A stretch of DNA of 64,000 bases from Cyathus striatus. Lineage: Eukaryota > Basidiomycota > Agaricomycetes > Agaricales > Nidulariaceae. The notes under the pieces are model-generated. The model made no database searches. It saw nothing but the letters and a program-made list of their open reading frames with translations, and had not been told where the DNA came from. How positions within the stretch are numbered: position 1 is the first letter of the stretch; every line of letters begins with the position of its first letter. Below are positions 22,199-34,249 of the stretch, piece after piece. The position numbers and the translations under genes were made by a program. The DNA is taken from NCBI GenBank assembly GCA_025738555.1, contig JAOVFP010000021.1, positions 1,550,001-1,614,000 of the forward strand, given 5' to 3'.

Positions 22199-25100
22199 AT
22201 TTGGGAATATATTTGTTGGACTGTAATATTTTATGGATTTATAACATGCCTTCCCAAAGCATGTGCTTCCTCTCCAGCTCAAGATCCATTTCCAAATATT
22301 AAATTTAATGACTTCTCCAGATTTATTTCATTGAACTTCAGTGCTGAAGTAACACTAGCAACAGTGCTTACAGTATTATTCACCTTAACAAATAATACAG
22401 ATTTAATAAATCTTCATTCAAGACAACAAGTTGTCCTTGTACCAGGAGAGAATAGACAACTTGTTACTGGTTGGATTACTGCACTTGCATGAATACTCCA
22501 AAAGCACATAAATGATGATATTAATCATTTATTCAATGAAGATGAAATATCTATTGCCAATATAGAAACTGATGCAGTATACTTTAATATGCTAGGTGAA
22601 AAACTAGATATGTTTGCCAAGTTTCTCAGCCTGGATCCAGTTAGAAATGGGGATAGTCTTAATCCAGTTTCAACTGCTAATATTGAGCCTGTATTTGCTA
22701 TTTGTCCAGCACGTGTACAATGTTCAGCAGGAGATTGTAATAATGCAGCACTTCATCAAGATACTCATGAAAGAGACTATCCTTGTGTAACACTTATAAA
22801 GGGAATGCACAGATATAAAAATGCATATATCTTGAAAGGAAAATGTAATAACTGCCAGTCATTTTATTATGCTTGATACACTAGTAAAATAAAATGACAT
22901 ACTTTAATTTCGATTTTCTCGTTCCGAATTTATGGAACTTCCACCTGAGCGCGTGAGTAGGACACAGCGGGGAGGGGCTGAGTTCCCGCGCCGCCTCCCA
23001 TAATTTACTAAGGGATTTAAAACAAATAAACCTATAAAAAACATAAAAACTCCACCTCAGTATGGTTTAAAACAATTTAAACAAATACATACCACTTTCT
23101 TTCAATATAACAACATCATTTTGCAGTTGCTAGCCCAACAGAGACCCCACTATTCATTATGACGAAGCCTCAGAGTCATAGACCAACCAAGAATGCGCAC
23201 AGAGTTGAAGACAGCCAGACCCTAGAACCAGCCCAGAACACGAGAATATGAGCAAAGCTATGCAGACAATGCATTAGCTAAGCACGGTATGACGCCGATA
23301 GACCACGCGCAACCCATGCGCAGATCACGAAGAAGAGAAAGATAGCGGGGCGAGTACGCGATGCAGCGATGGCGTTTTGTTGCGATACTGACGCGCCACG
23401 CGCATTTGATGATATAAGCAACGCCCGAAATGGTAATAGATCGATGCGCCGCCCATACGGGCGCCCGTCGCGACATGGACACGCGTGCGCGCGCGCATGC
23501 AATTGGCTGTAGTAACAACTGGGCTAGAACAACGGAGAAACCTAGGAATAAATTAGTAATTAGTATAGACCAAAGTAGTAACTAGCTATGTCCGTAAATG
23601 TATATAGATGAGCGAGGGGGGAATGAAACGACAGGAACTGCCAGGCATTCTTCCCTCCCATAGACAGGGTGTGTAAAGACGAGAATCAGATATAGTTACG
23701 AGATGTTTTGATACCGAGAAATACGTACCGCGATACCGAATTAAAATCTGAACTTGACTTTGAATACTTTGACACGAGAACGAAAATAGCCTAAGTTTAA
23801 CTTGTCTATTTTTAACTTGATCTAAATTTGGACTTGAACACAATTGTGCCCCTCGAACTTACTGACTTCGCACCTCAGGATTTAAAGTTGATTATTATAT
23901 TTGGGATTTACATTCTAAGTATTTAATAAACTAACTACTCTCGTCGCGTGACTCAACATGCTGACTCCAAGCATGCAAAAATTCAAAATCATAGAGTCAG
24001 AAGTTTAGTAAATGCAGCAAAATTTATGAAAATTGGCCAGAAAGTTTGGGCTGATTGATCTTTCACAAATTCAGTTGTACAGGCAATATACCACTTTCAT
24101 GCATCCAGCTCTGCTTTTACTATATTTTGGAATGAATGCTTTATAAGTTCAACAGAAATACCATTCAAGTTATCTCGCCGTCAAACATGGCAAGCATTTG
24201 TGTATGAGACTATTCGACAAGTAGCAAGTTCAGAGAATACTACTTTAACTGTACCTTTTGAGCAATATGCAATTAACAAAATAACAAAGTGTGCATTTGA
24301 TTCACTTGGTCAAAATGGAATAATTCAGTCTGCTGATGGTCATTCATGCAGTGAATGTACACATGAATATAAAGCTACTGCTGATGTATTAACTGAAGAT
24401 GATCCAGCAGCTATAATTGGAATTGATGAAAATCATGCTGTTCCAAATCTAATGGGAGAAGGTGCAGATTTGGCTAGACAGGATGCCATTGAAGCTAGAC
24501 AGAATGCACGCAATGCCCGTCAAGTACAATATGAATCTGAGCATGAAATGGATATTGATAGTAATTCTAATAGTAGTTCAAGTGAATTTGATTCTCCTAG
24601 TTTAAGGTCTGAACCAACTTCCAATGAATCTGAGAATATAGCTATTACAAATATGATTGTTATAGATGGAATTATTATGGGACCCAGACATTGTGCATTT
24701 GAAGACTGTGACCAAAAACTAGAAAATGAAGCGAATGGGGTATTTTGCACAGAACACAGAATATTACGTGGGCATTTATGCCATATTGCAGATTGTGATA
24801 ATTATAAAGAACCCAATACTAAGACTTGTATTGAGCATGACAATAGATGGCGCAGTCATTTAATCAGATTTGGGCATCAATCTTTATTAGGTATTAGGAG
24901 AATTCTTCATAGAACTGATAATGAAAGATTGGATTGGCTTCCCCCAGTTAATTGCCAAGTAGCCCCAGCTCATGACAATCCTCCTGCAGCTAATATACGT
25001 TGCAACAAACGAGAAAACTATTTTGTGGCACCAAGATATTATTGTGTAGAAACTATTTGTGCTCCATGTGGTATTGTTAAAGCATGGACTAAATTTACTA

Positions 25101-25702
25101 AGTCTGAAGGCCCAGTTCAAATTTTGGATTTTCTTAATAAAGTATATCCTACTGAGGAATCCAGACCAAGTTATATTTGCATTGATAAAGCTTGTGTAGT
25201 TTTACAGGCAGCTATTTTAAATGGGGCATGGGAAATATGGAGTCATGCATCTAGATTGGTTGTAGACTCTTACCACTATATCAATCATCGCACAACTGAT
25301 TACATTTGCAGGAAATGGTGTAACCCTGCACCTTTGAATGGTTCTGCACCAAATCTGGTAGTAGTAGAATATGATATAAATGGTAGACCCCACTATAAGA
25401 GGGCATTTAATACACAAGTAAGTTCTTTTATTGCTGATTTATATTAACAATTAATAGTTTAATAGGCATGTGAACAACTCAATGCTTGGCTAGGAGGATA
25501 TCAAAGTATTCTTAATAGAATGACTGTGGCAAATTTTGATTGGACCATTCATGCTCTACTATTTATTCATACTCAGAAAGTTATTCAAAATCAGCTTAAT
25601 AAAGCTTCAAATAATCCTGAGGAAGAGGAAGAGGAGCAAGCTGGTGATGAGTATGATAGGGAGGAAGTGGAAGAAGATATACCTGATGATCAGATAATGT
25701 AA
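22199..25702 (+). pseudogene. KDZ-associated transposase-type protein with CxC5/CxC6-like cysteine clusters (broken)
   Basis: The first visible exon starts after an acceptor at 22198 and runs to about 22876. It contains LFTLTNNTDLINLHSRQQVV and LVPGENRQLVTGWITALA and ends in the CxC5-like cluster CPARVQCSAGDCN...CNNCQSFYYA. After a ~1.1-kb insertion the frame resumes at about 23990 (NAAKFMKIGQKVWAD). It continues through the CxC6-like cluster near 24690-24870 (CAFEDCDQ...FCTEHR...CHIADCDN...CIEHDNRW) to the catalytic-looking part: ICIDKACVVL, LVVDSYHYINH and, across the 25418-25465 intron, NTQACEQLNAWLGGY, a candidate D/D/E set. It ends at 25702 with a Glu-rich tail. In-frame TGAs at 22490-22492 and 24056-24058 fall where Arg is expected. 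Non-functional as it stands. Confidence 0.72.
22890..23985. mobile_element. CpG-rich ~1.1-kb insertion inside the KDZ transposase-type gene
   Basis: The KDZ reading frame breaks after QSFYYA (22876) and resumes at about 23990. The sequence between is unlike its host: CpG-dense (for example 23281-23500, with CGCGCGCGC and many GCG/CGC words), against a nearly CpG-free KDZ gene. No convincing open frame, TIR or target duplication was found, so the edges are approximate and the class is unknown. Confidence 0.5.
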
Positions 25703-25819
25703 TATTAAATAGCTCTCATTCTTAGGTTGATCTGTTTATTTAATTATTGTAATATGAATTTCTTGTTGAGAATTTTATAATTAATTGCACAAATAATTTT
25801 TGCCATGATAATTCTTGGG

Positions 25820-26190
25820 TAATAGTCAGATAAGAGTTAGATGAGAGTTAGGTGAGAGTCAGGTGAGAGTCAGGTGAGAGACAAATGAGAGTTAGGTGAG
25901 AGTCAGATGAGAGTCAGGTGAGAGTCATGTGTGAATCCAAGCTAAGCCCAATACTAATTCAAGAAGTCTCAACTGACTCTAATGAGACTCTCAGTTGACT
26001 CTTGAGACTCAGTTGAGACCTAGTTTAGACTCTCAGCTGACTTCTGAGACTTAGTTGAGAGTCAAATGATAGTCAGATGAGAGTCTAACCTGACTTCTGA
26101 GACTTAGTTGAGAGTCAGATGAGAGTCAGGTGAGACTATTGAGACTTAGATGAGAGTCAGGTGAGAGTCAGGTGAGAGTCAGTTGAGACA
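25820..26190 (+). repeat. Right subterminal repeats of the KDZ element
   Basis: More than a dozen copies of GAGAGTCAGGTGA-type units, with an inner block of opposite orientation (CAACTGACTCTAATGAGACT), mirroring the left array. Confidence 0.7.
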
Positions 26191-26220
26191 TGTGTGGGAG
26201 TGACACATACAGGACTTTAG

Positions 26221-27800
26221 CTCCTTCGCCTCTGATGTCTCTTTCTCATTCTCCCTCGCAGGCCATCCTTTCCCTCTCCCCAGATCAACCTCCTTCCAAC
26301 TATTCCTCTCTTCATAAGGTACGGCGAGCACCACACTGTACGCCTCTTCGAAATGCTGCATCTCGATCTTCCATGTCTGTGTCACCATTCGCAAGAACCT
26401 CACACACATCAGTGAACGCATCGAGCAGTGAGATTGTGTGTCGTGAGCACCGAGTGCGCACTCATCTAGTGCATGTGCAATGGATGATGGATTTATGCCT
26501 TCAGGAACACAGTTTGGGCTCAGCTAAGGCGCCTGCTCGGCCAAATTCTACCGCATAGAAGATTCATGTATGATGCTGTGGAGCACATGTTGCACAGGGA
26601 TATGTTGGTGCAGAGGTAGAGAGGGAAGAGAAGAAGTCGTGTCTGTAGAGGGAAGAGAGTTTGTGGCCTAGGTGGTTCTTCCCTTATGCATTGATGATAG
26701 CCAGGGGGTGGAGAAGGTGAAGCTTGAAGCTTCTGAAGTCTAACACTACGCAATTCCCGCCTGCCCCCCGCAGCCAATGAGAGCTGAAGATTCAAGAGGT
26801 TGATACCGACCTCGTTGATGAGGCGAAGCATCTCGAGCGGTGTTTAAGGTACCATCGCCGAACGAGGGTTTGAGTAGCCCAGGAACCTGCATGCTAGGGG
26901 ACCGCATAGCATGCAAGGCCATGAGACATGTATACCTCATATACGCTCGCTCCATCATCTGAACACGCCAGCTCATGGGGATGCTTTGGCTGCCGTCGTT
27001 GAACAAGCCTTCGTCTCCGGCAAAGGCTCAAGATAAGCCTTGCCAGACAAGGAGATTGCGAAGCATATACTAGAGACACGTGCAGGGGTGCAAGATCTCG
27101 CACGTATATGCTCGTTCCGCCATATGAACACGCAGTGTTGTAGAACACCTTTCTACAAATTGCATAATGGCTCAGAGAATGCAGCTCGTGCCAAGCCTGG
27201 TACCTGCAGCGAAACCAGCAACATTAGCCTGTGACTAGTTGAGGCTATCAAGTTCGAATTCACCTTCTTCCTCACAAATCGAACTTCGCTTCTAGCCAGA
27301 TCAACCGTTCCCTCAAACTATCCCTCGCTTCAGGAAGTACAGCGAACGTCCCAGTGTATGTCTTTGAAGCACTGGCTATCAGTTTCCAAGCCTTCATGTC
27401 GCCTTTGGCGAAAGCCTCGCCATCAGAGAAGAACCACATATACTAATAGCACAGTGGATTCCTGCTATTCTCATGCGCTTGCAACAGCAGACGATGAATA
27501 TACGCCCTCGTGGGTCCTGGTTTGTGCGGAGGTGGGAGGGAGAAGTCCTGTCTGTAGGGGGTAGAGTAGAGGTGCCGTGATTCCTCTTCCGGATCCATCG
27601 ACAGGATGGAGAGTAGTGGCAAGGAAGGTGGATTTCGATGCTGCACCGTTCCCAGCTGCTTCTTATACCCATTTCTCATCAAACACTCAACAGGTCAACA
27701 ACAGGTTGACAAATGATACACCAGCGACAAGCGTCATCTCGATTCTCGACTAAGGCTTGCAAGTCACATGGCGTGACTACTTAGTGCATGACGTAATCGT
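26221..27800. repeat. Segmental duplication block, copy 2 (right of the KDZ element)
   Basis: Homologous to 11400-13200. The minus-strand frame at 26179-26421 (WKIEMQHFEEAYSVVLAVP) matches the relic at 11398-11691. Later parts match 12250-12400, 12600-12900 and 12850-13170. All coding frames are broken here. Confidence 0.65.
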
Positions 27801-27989
27801 GGTTTGGATCGAGGGATGCATAAGGATGCATATCATCGAAGCCCTGAAGGGTGCAGTCCTCATTGTGTGATCAAAGGAGTGGAGGCTCCTTACTCGCAAG
27901 GGAGGTTACACGGCTAACCCAAAAATACGTTTACAACATGTGATTGGGGAATTCAAAGTTGGGAAATGCTGGAGCATGCATTGAGCACA
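27800..27989. other. Unassigned sequence left of the nested TIR elements
   Basis: No gene or repeat recognised. Confidence 0.3.
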
Positions 27990-28207
27990 TACACTGCCAG
28001 AGGATTGCGTGTAGGCAAACTGTAAGCGCGTTTGTACTCAGACTGTAGTTCGGGCTGCAAGCAGACTAGAGCCGATCTATGGTGCAGGGCGCTTAGTCAG
28101 CTCCACTTTTGGACAGCGGCGGAATCAGTGGTCGAAAAAAATGAAATTATCTGGGCATCGAGATATCATTTGATACATGTATCTACAGATACAATACCTC
28201 TAATACT

Positions 28208-28790
28208 ATGCCTGGACCACGTAAAACTCAAGCTGCTGCACAGGCTTGAGAGGCCAAAGCCCGGAAGAAATTAGGTCTAAATGATGGCACAGTCTCAGAT
28301 ACTTCCAGGCCAGCTATGGGCTTATCTGATCTCAGAATCAGATCAGAAAATGAACCCAAGTCCAATGGCACACACTGGCATGGTACAATCTTTTATGTCC
28401 CTTCAAATCCAGAGGACTCAGGTGGAGAATGGGAGGAATACTGTGACAGAGATGGGAATAACTCCGAAAATGATGTTGATTCTGATCTGGAGGAACTTGA
28501 AGGGGCAGATCTCGTTGAGGGGCTGAGAATGCGGTGGGTCAGTAAGGTGATACCTCAGAGAACACTGTGATGGTACTTTCATATCACTGCAGGAAAATCT
28601 GCCAAAAGCACTTGAATTGGTTCTTGTTGAACTCATACGGAAATGGGAACATCTCATGATCTGCTGGATGGATGCCTATCGTGAAGGGCTTGGGGAAAAA
28701 GATGCACAAATGAAGGTAAAACAGTTTTCATCCAGGCATTACACCTCTCATTGAAGGATTCCTGAGACTGTTGCAGCCACATTTGATGAC
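28208..28790 (+). pseudogene. Transposon gene fragment (basidiomycete DDE-element type)
   Basis: The ATG at 28208 opens MPGPRKTQAAAQA followed by a TGA (28247-28249) and then EAKARKKLGLNDGTVSD. An acidic region follows (SGGEWEEYCDRDGNN...DLEELEGADLVEG). After an intron near 28550-28595 come LPKALELVLVELIRKWEHLM and WMDAYREGLGEKDAQMKVKQF. A second TGA (28752-28754) falls in SH-stop-RIPE, where the usual motif is SHRRIPE. MDAYR.GLG-type motifs are familiar from transposon proteins of mushroom-forming fungi; the exact family is not settled. The frame ends just before the Helitron end. Confidence 0.5.
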
Positions 28791-28842
28791 TAATATTACC
28801 AAATTAAGTAATATATCACCATATATAGTAACAAGCCTTACA

Positions 28843-28898
28843 CCCGTGCTTCGCTACGGGGGCCCTACGGGCTGGGGGCCTGTCGGCCCCCCCCAGAC
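28843..28898 (-). terminator. Helitron 3' terminal hairpins
   Basis: CCCGTGCTTCGCTACGGG at 28843-28860 pairs CCCG with CGGG. Next to it, GGGGGCCTGTCGGCCCCC forms a second, stronger stem. Such 3' stem-loops mark the end of rolling-circle transposition. The canonical CTRR end is not clear here. Confidence 0.6.
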
Positions 28899-29006
28899 CC
28901 CCTGCTTCTTCATCCTAGTTCCTTACTCTTCTTATTCCTATTTAAATCATGTACATACATATTCATTACATACTCATATCAATCATATACAATATAATAT
29001 TCATAT

Positions 29007-32000
29007 TTAGTCCAGTAGCACTTCAGGGTATACTATATTTTTGGTAATAGCTTCTTCACTCCTTTCATCCCAAATAGCTTTGATATTACTAACTGATATC
29101 ACCCGAGACACTCCCACATAAAACTGTCCATGTGTAAACACAGCATTTCTGAGATCCAGACCAACATGTCGAACAGACTGTCCTTGTGCCTTGTTGATTG
29201 TCATTACAAAAGCAAGTCGCAAAGGAAACTGATGCCGACAAAACCTGAAAGGAACTTGAGTTGATGTTGGCTCAATTTTCATTCTTGGTACAAATACAGT
29301 GGATCCCTTCTTCTCTCCAGTCAATAATTGGACTTCTATCACTCGGTTCTGCATTTGTGTAACAATTCCACGGCTGCCATTGCATACTCCATCAAGTACA
29401 CTCAAGTTTTGAAGTACTATTACTGGACATCCTATCTTCAATTCCAATTGAGCCAATGGTAATCCTGAGCAGTTAATTGTGTTGAGATATTCCACAGGGT
29501 AAAGAAGATCTCCTCCTCCTCCATTATTTTCTGGAAGACTATCTGCACTGTGCAATATTGATACTTCACCTGGAAATGTAGATAGAATCTTCTTATTCAG
29601 AATATCCACATCATCATTGCAACTTGAAAGAATTGTTCTCTCTGCATAATATTCATCTGGCTTAGCTTCTACTGAATCAAGTCCAGGATAGATTGTTGAA
29701 ATTAATGAATCCACAGTATTGGAAGGGCACTTGAAATAGTCTGGAAGTTGGATATCATCTCCAGTTGTGTACAGGCCCTTACCAACATCCAGCTGCCACA
29801 GAGCAAATTCATGTTCTGATGGGTCATTCACATTCAAGCACATATTTTGTCGCAGGTGAATGACTGAAATGTGATGCCACAGTGCAGATCTCTGAAGACA
29901 TGCTCCCACCACTTGAGGTCGGCTTCCATGTACCACCACTGGAAGAATTTGCTGAAAGTCTCCCCCAAAGATGACAGTCAATCCCCCAAAAGGTCGATTA
30001 TCTCCATGCAGATCTTTGAAAGTTCGACTCACTGCCTCATGAATATGTCGATGTTGCATAGGTGCCTCATCCCATATTACAGCATCTGCTCTCTGTATCA
30101 GCTGAGCAAGATCAGAGTTCTTTGCTATACTGCACATTGATGATTCATGAATATCAATGGGAATCTTGAAAACAGAGTGAGCAGTTCGGCCTCCCACTAT
30201 AAGGAGAGCAGCAATTCCTGATGATGCTACAACAATCACTAACTTTCCCTCCCCCCAAAGGTAATAGCATAGTGTGTTGTACACATAGGTCTTTCCTGTT
30301 CCTCCAGCACCATGCAGAAAGAAGATTTCTCCAGATTTTATCTGAATAGCTTCCACTATACGATCAAAGGCAGCATGCTGGTCCTCATTCAATGTTGGAA
30401 GTCTTGCTTGAGCCAAAGCTTGTTGTTCTGCTTCATTGTATGCATCATACAATGCAATCAATGGATTGTTGTTATTCCTGATGTTGAAATTCCGTTCCAG
30501 TACAGCCCAGTTTCCAGTCACCTGTGGGAATTTTTCCCATGTTGATAGAGTCTTTCCAGAACTGATTAAAATTTTATTAATTAGATAGAGGCCATAATCA
30601 TAGATATCATGTTCTGTGGCCTCTGGCATTTCAAATTGAGTTTGAATGGTGTGGCAGAGATCATCACAAATATCATTCTTAAACTGATTCCAGAGAGCCA
30701 TATAATCTGAAGGTCCACAGTCTCGAATAATGGTGACAAATAGACTACGAAGCTGATGGCCAGTTTTCATCTGAGCTGCATCTTGCAAACACTCTCACCA
30801 TTCACCATCATCCTGTAGAAGACCTTTTGCCAAACATGCCTCTCGAAAGGTTGGATATTCAACTCCATCAACAGTGTGCAAGTGAGCAAATGATGTGGCA
30901 CCCCTGACTACTGTAAGCAAGGTGCGCAAGTAAAATCGTTCTCCAGCATTTGGATAAACAAAATAAGTGCGTCCAATGGCAAAGCCCCTCTGCCGAGGAG
31001 TCCATTTGCATGTCTTCTTATTCCACACAAATGTATTAGGCATGTCCTGATATAAAACTTCATGTGCTTCTGGATGTTCAATATTGGCCTTAAAGTAAGC
31101 AGTGAGAGTGGAGTCCCTATTAGCAGCTTGCTCAACAGTATCTTGCAAATTAGCATCATTTGGATCAAATGTAATAGATTGCTGATTTGGAAGATGAATG
31201 GCCAGGCGAACAACATTTGGAACTTCATCATGCAAAGTAAAGGCAAACAATCTCCAAACAGCTTCACAGGCAGAGACATAGCGCACATCCAAATGTTTTG
31301 TGACCTCATTCTGTTCTCCTGAAAACTCCACAGTGGCACGATCATGGCCTTTGTACACATATTTGTAAATGTATTTGAGAGCTTTAATTGAAGCAATGGA
31401 TTCAACATTGATGTGACACTGGTACTTCCATGAGAGATATTGATTGTATGCAACCACCCAGCAGTTATTCACCACCTTGCCCTTTTTAGTTTTGGGTTCA
31501 TAGTGTGTAATCTTCTTTTCAATACTGAATAAGAATCATCTGTTATGATAGTATCATTGCGATAGGGTTTTGGGAACCCTTTAGAGCACTTGCCATCTTT
31601 CATGCATGACTCATTAGTGCCTGGACCACAGGGTGTGTGGATCATAGTTCTCATGATCAAATCATATAGCTCTGGTTCAGTCTCTGGATCAGGAAGTTCA
31701 GCACTGATCATACTGTCAATATCTTCTGGAGTGTGCAACTTGTCCTCAGGAGTCAGAAAAACAATCATATGCATATGGGGTAATCCACACTTCTGGAATT
31801 CAATAGTGTGAACATGTGCAACACAACGGCCAAAAATTCCCTCCTTGTAAATATCACGGATAATTTGCTGCTGCATTTGACGAAAGACCCTGACAACAAT
31901 ATCAGGCCGATCATTAGGCTGCAATCCTTCAGGTAAGGCACTTTTAACATCCTTATGATTAGGATCCATAGTAACTGTGATAAAGAGATCTGCAGATTTA

Positions 32001-34172
32001 AAGAAGTGATTAACAGCCAAAGCATCCTGACAGTTCTGAAGCATGTATTGGGTACTGCCAGGAAAATTGGAAGGAACAATCACTCTTTGCCCAACTGTAC
32101 TCCCTTCCACATTAGGATTAGCCAGAATAGCATCTGCCAATCCCTGGTAAGTTTCAGCACGAATTTCACTTTGATGGTCCTCAATCCACCACAAGCGACA
32201 CTGCTCAAGACATGCCCAAGTATCCACAATGTACTCTTGGAAAAGCTTTCTTGTCATAAATTGATGAAGTGCCTGTCCAACTCATGGATGTATGTAGTAG
32301 CGAAAGTGTTCAGCTTGTGAAATATGTTCACGCTTCTTTGTTGTTGGTGCATCTTCTTCCTCTCCTGGTGCCCTATTGGGCAAATGATCCACATTATCCA
32401 CCCGTGCCACACCAAAGTAGGGAATTTTAGGGTACCAACCAAGTTGACCATGTGGCCACATGATTGGATAATGGAATGACCAATATATTGGATTTACTTC
32501 ACTAATCTGTGTTAGTGTTCCATCAAGGCGGTACAAAATAATCTCCCAAGGTCCTTCCACCTGATCACCATCTCCAGGAAGAATAGCTGCAATCTCATCT
32601 GCAGCTGGAACATTATATTGACGTTGATCAGCATTTGGATTAAATTGAATAGAAATGCGGCAGTTTTGATTAGGTTCCATATTGCAAGTGTGCCGATATG
32701 CCTGCTGATACAATTGCACTCCAGGATGATGATGATAAAGTACATCTTCAATTATTCTCAAGACAGCAGGATCCATGTCATGATTTGCTTCATGAGCATT
32801 CATTCGATCATTAATTTGATCATCAATTGAAGGTAATTGTGCTCCATCATGAATGTAAAGCTGAGCAAATTTTTGGGTTCACCTTTGTGAGGTAGAAGTG
32901 ATCCAGCATAATGTGACACTCGACCTCCAATTTTGAAAACATATGGGCCTCCTCCATGAATTGAAAGATCCTTATCATAACCCATAGAGGTCATGGCAAA
33001 TATATTGTTGTAGTTCCTAATTCCAGTTTGGAAATCTTTATGACCATCCTTAGCAAGCAGCTCAGTCAACTCAATTGGTGATGGTCCCCAATGTGGAAGT
33101 TTAATTTTTCCACTTAAACAGCAACTTCCAAATTTTGGGAGTAGTATGGTTGATGAAGTTAAGCATTCAGCTTTCCAATGTAAAGCATCACATTCTGGAC
33201 AGACATCAGTGAATGGGCCAAGTGTGAATTTTGGCCAAGCAGGATTAAATGGTTGCTGACCAATAGGAATCTGGGGAGGTGGTGGTGGTGGTGGTGGTGG
33301 TGGTGGAATTGGAGGTGGATGAAAAACTATTGGATGCTGCCATCAGAGAACTATAGGATCTCCCATGGGAGGCTCCATTATAGGAGGCTATGACATGTCT
33401 TAGTACAAAAAGTATTAGAATAATATTGTACACTTACTGGATGGTTTGCATGAATAAATCTAAATAGTGGAAGGGCTTGAGGAGGAGCAGGAGCAGGAGC
33501 AGGATTTTGTGGAAGAACCTGAAATAGAGGAGCAGGAGCAGGAGCAGGATTCCATCGAATATTTGGATTAACTGGAGGTGGAGGAAGGGGAGCAGGACCA
33601 ATTTGTCTTACCTATAAAGAACACTTAATTTAGTCCATTAATACTTTTAAAAAGAAACTCACAGGCAGAGGATCAGGAGGTAAAATTGGAGGTATCCATT
33701 GAATATGTTGAGGGTGATTTGGAGGGTGATTTACTGCAGGATTCCATTGTATAAAATTTGGAACAGGCCTCAATGCAGGAGAGTTAATTGGAGGATTCCA
33801 TTGTATATGTGGAGCAGCAGGAGGAGGTGCAGCCACATGAGGAATATTTTGTAGCAGAGGAATATTTTCAACCTGTTGTAAATTTGGAAGGTGGTTGGGA
33901 GGGTATACTGCCTCTCTATTAATTGGAGGAATCCATTGTAAATTTTGAGGATTATCATTTCCTTCTCTTCTCCTTCTACCTCTTCTAACAGGCTCAGGAA
34001 AAGGAAGAAGAGCAGCATGCATTGCCTGCAAATCAGGAGGAAGATATTGGTATACAGGTTCAGGAGGCAGAGGTATACACCTATTTTCAGGGCTCCCCAA
34101 AACACGTGCATCTCGCTCAGCCTGCTGTGCATTTATGCGAGCACGTTCAGGTGAGTTGATAGGAGTAGACCT
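29007..34172 (-). pseudogene. RepHel: Helitron Rep/helicase (broken)
   Basis: Reading down the minus strand: a Pro-rich start with repeated IQW.PPIN motifs (34172-33630); a zinc-type segment CPECDALHW...FGSCCLSGKIKLP (about 33190-33090); the Helitron-like N domain (about 33069-32282); the Rep HUH motif GLPHMHMIVFL (about 31765); the two-tyrosine stretch ALKYIYKYVYKGHD (about 31360); and a PIF1-type helicase (30788-29007, 593 codons open) with Walker A HGAGGTGKT, Walker B VIWDEAP, GGDFQQILP and NKAQGQ. Lesions: TGA at 33343-33345, 32282-32284 and 30795-30797, each at an expected Arg, plus one-base losses in A runs near 32866-32872 and 31490-31493. The helicase half alone is intact, but without a working Rep the element cannot act autonomously. 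Confidence 0.85.
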
Positions 34173-34249
34173 ATATATATAAAACATATTAAAACATATA
34201 CCAATGCAAAACAATAATTACTTACATAGAAACCTCAAAAATATATGCT

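Larger units (their letters stand above)
17228..26212 (+). mobile_element. Complete KDZ-type DNA transposon (8,985 bp)
   Basis: The ends are set by a perfect 8-bp target duplication, GACTTTAG, at 17220-17227 and 26213-26220. The 28-base left end and the reverse-complemented right end align without gaps, sharing CACATGT.TC and continuing into CAACTGACT. Both ends carry arrays of a GAGTCAGGTGA-like repeat. Inside, all on the plus strand, are a palindrome array (17860-19130), an accessory gene (19539-21833) and a transposase-type gene with CxC5/CxC6-like cysteine clusters (about 22199-25702). The paralogous locus at 11.4 kb serves as the empty site. Naming it KDZ (Kyakuja-Dileera-Zisupton) rests on the cysteine-cluster motifs. 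Confidence 0.82.
28830..34214 (-). mobile_element. Helitron rolling-circle transposon (minus strand)
   Basis: Minus-strand element. It has a RepHel gene (HUH-type Rep plus PIF1-like helicase) and a GC-rich 3' end, with the hairpin CCCGTAGCGAAGCACGGG just before GTGTAAGGCTTGTTACTA. The 3' end lies near 28830. The 5' end is not resolved and may lie beyond 34.2 kb, within the next ~1.2 kb. Confidence 0.75.
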
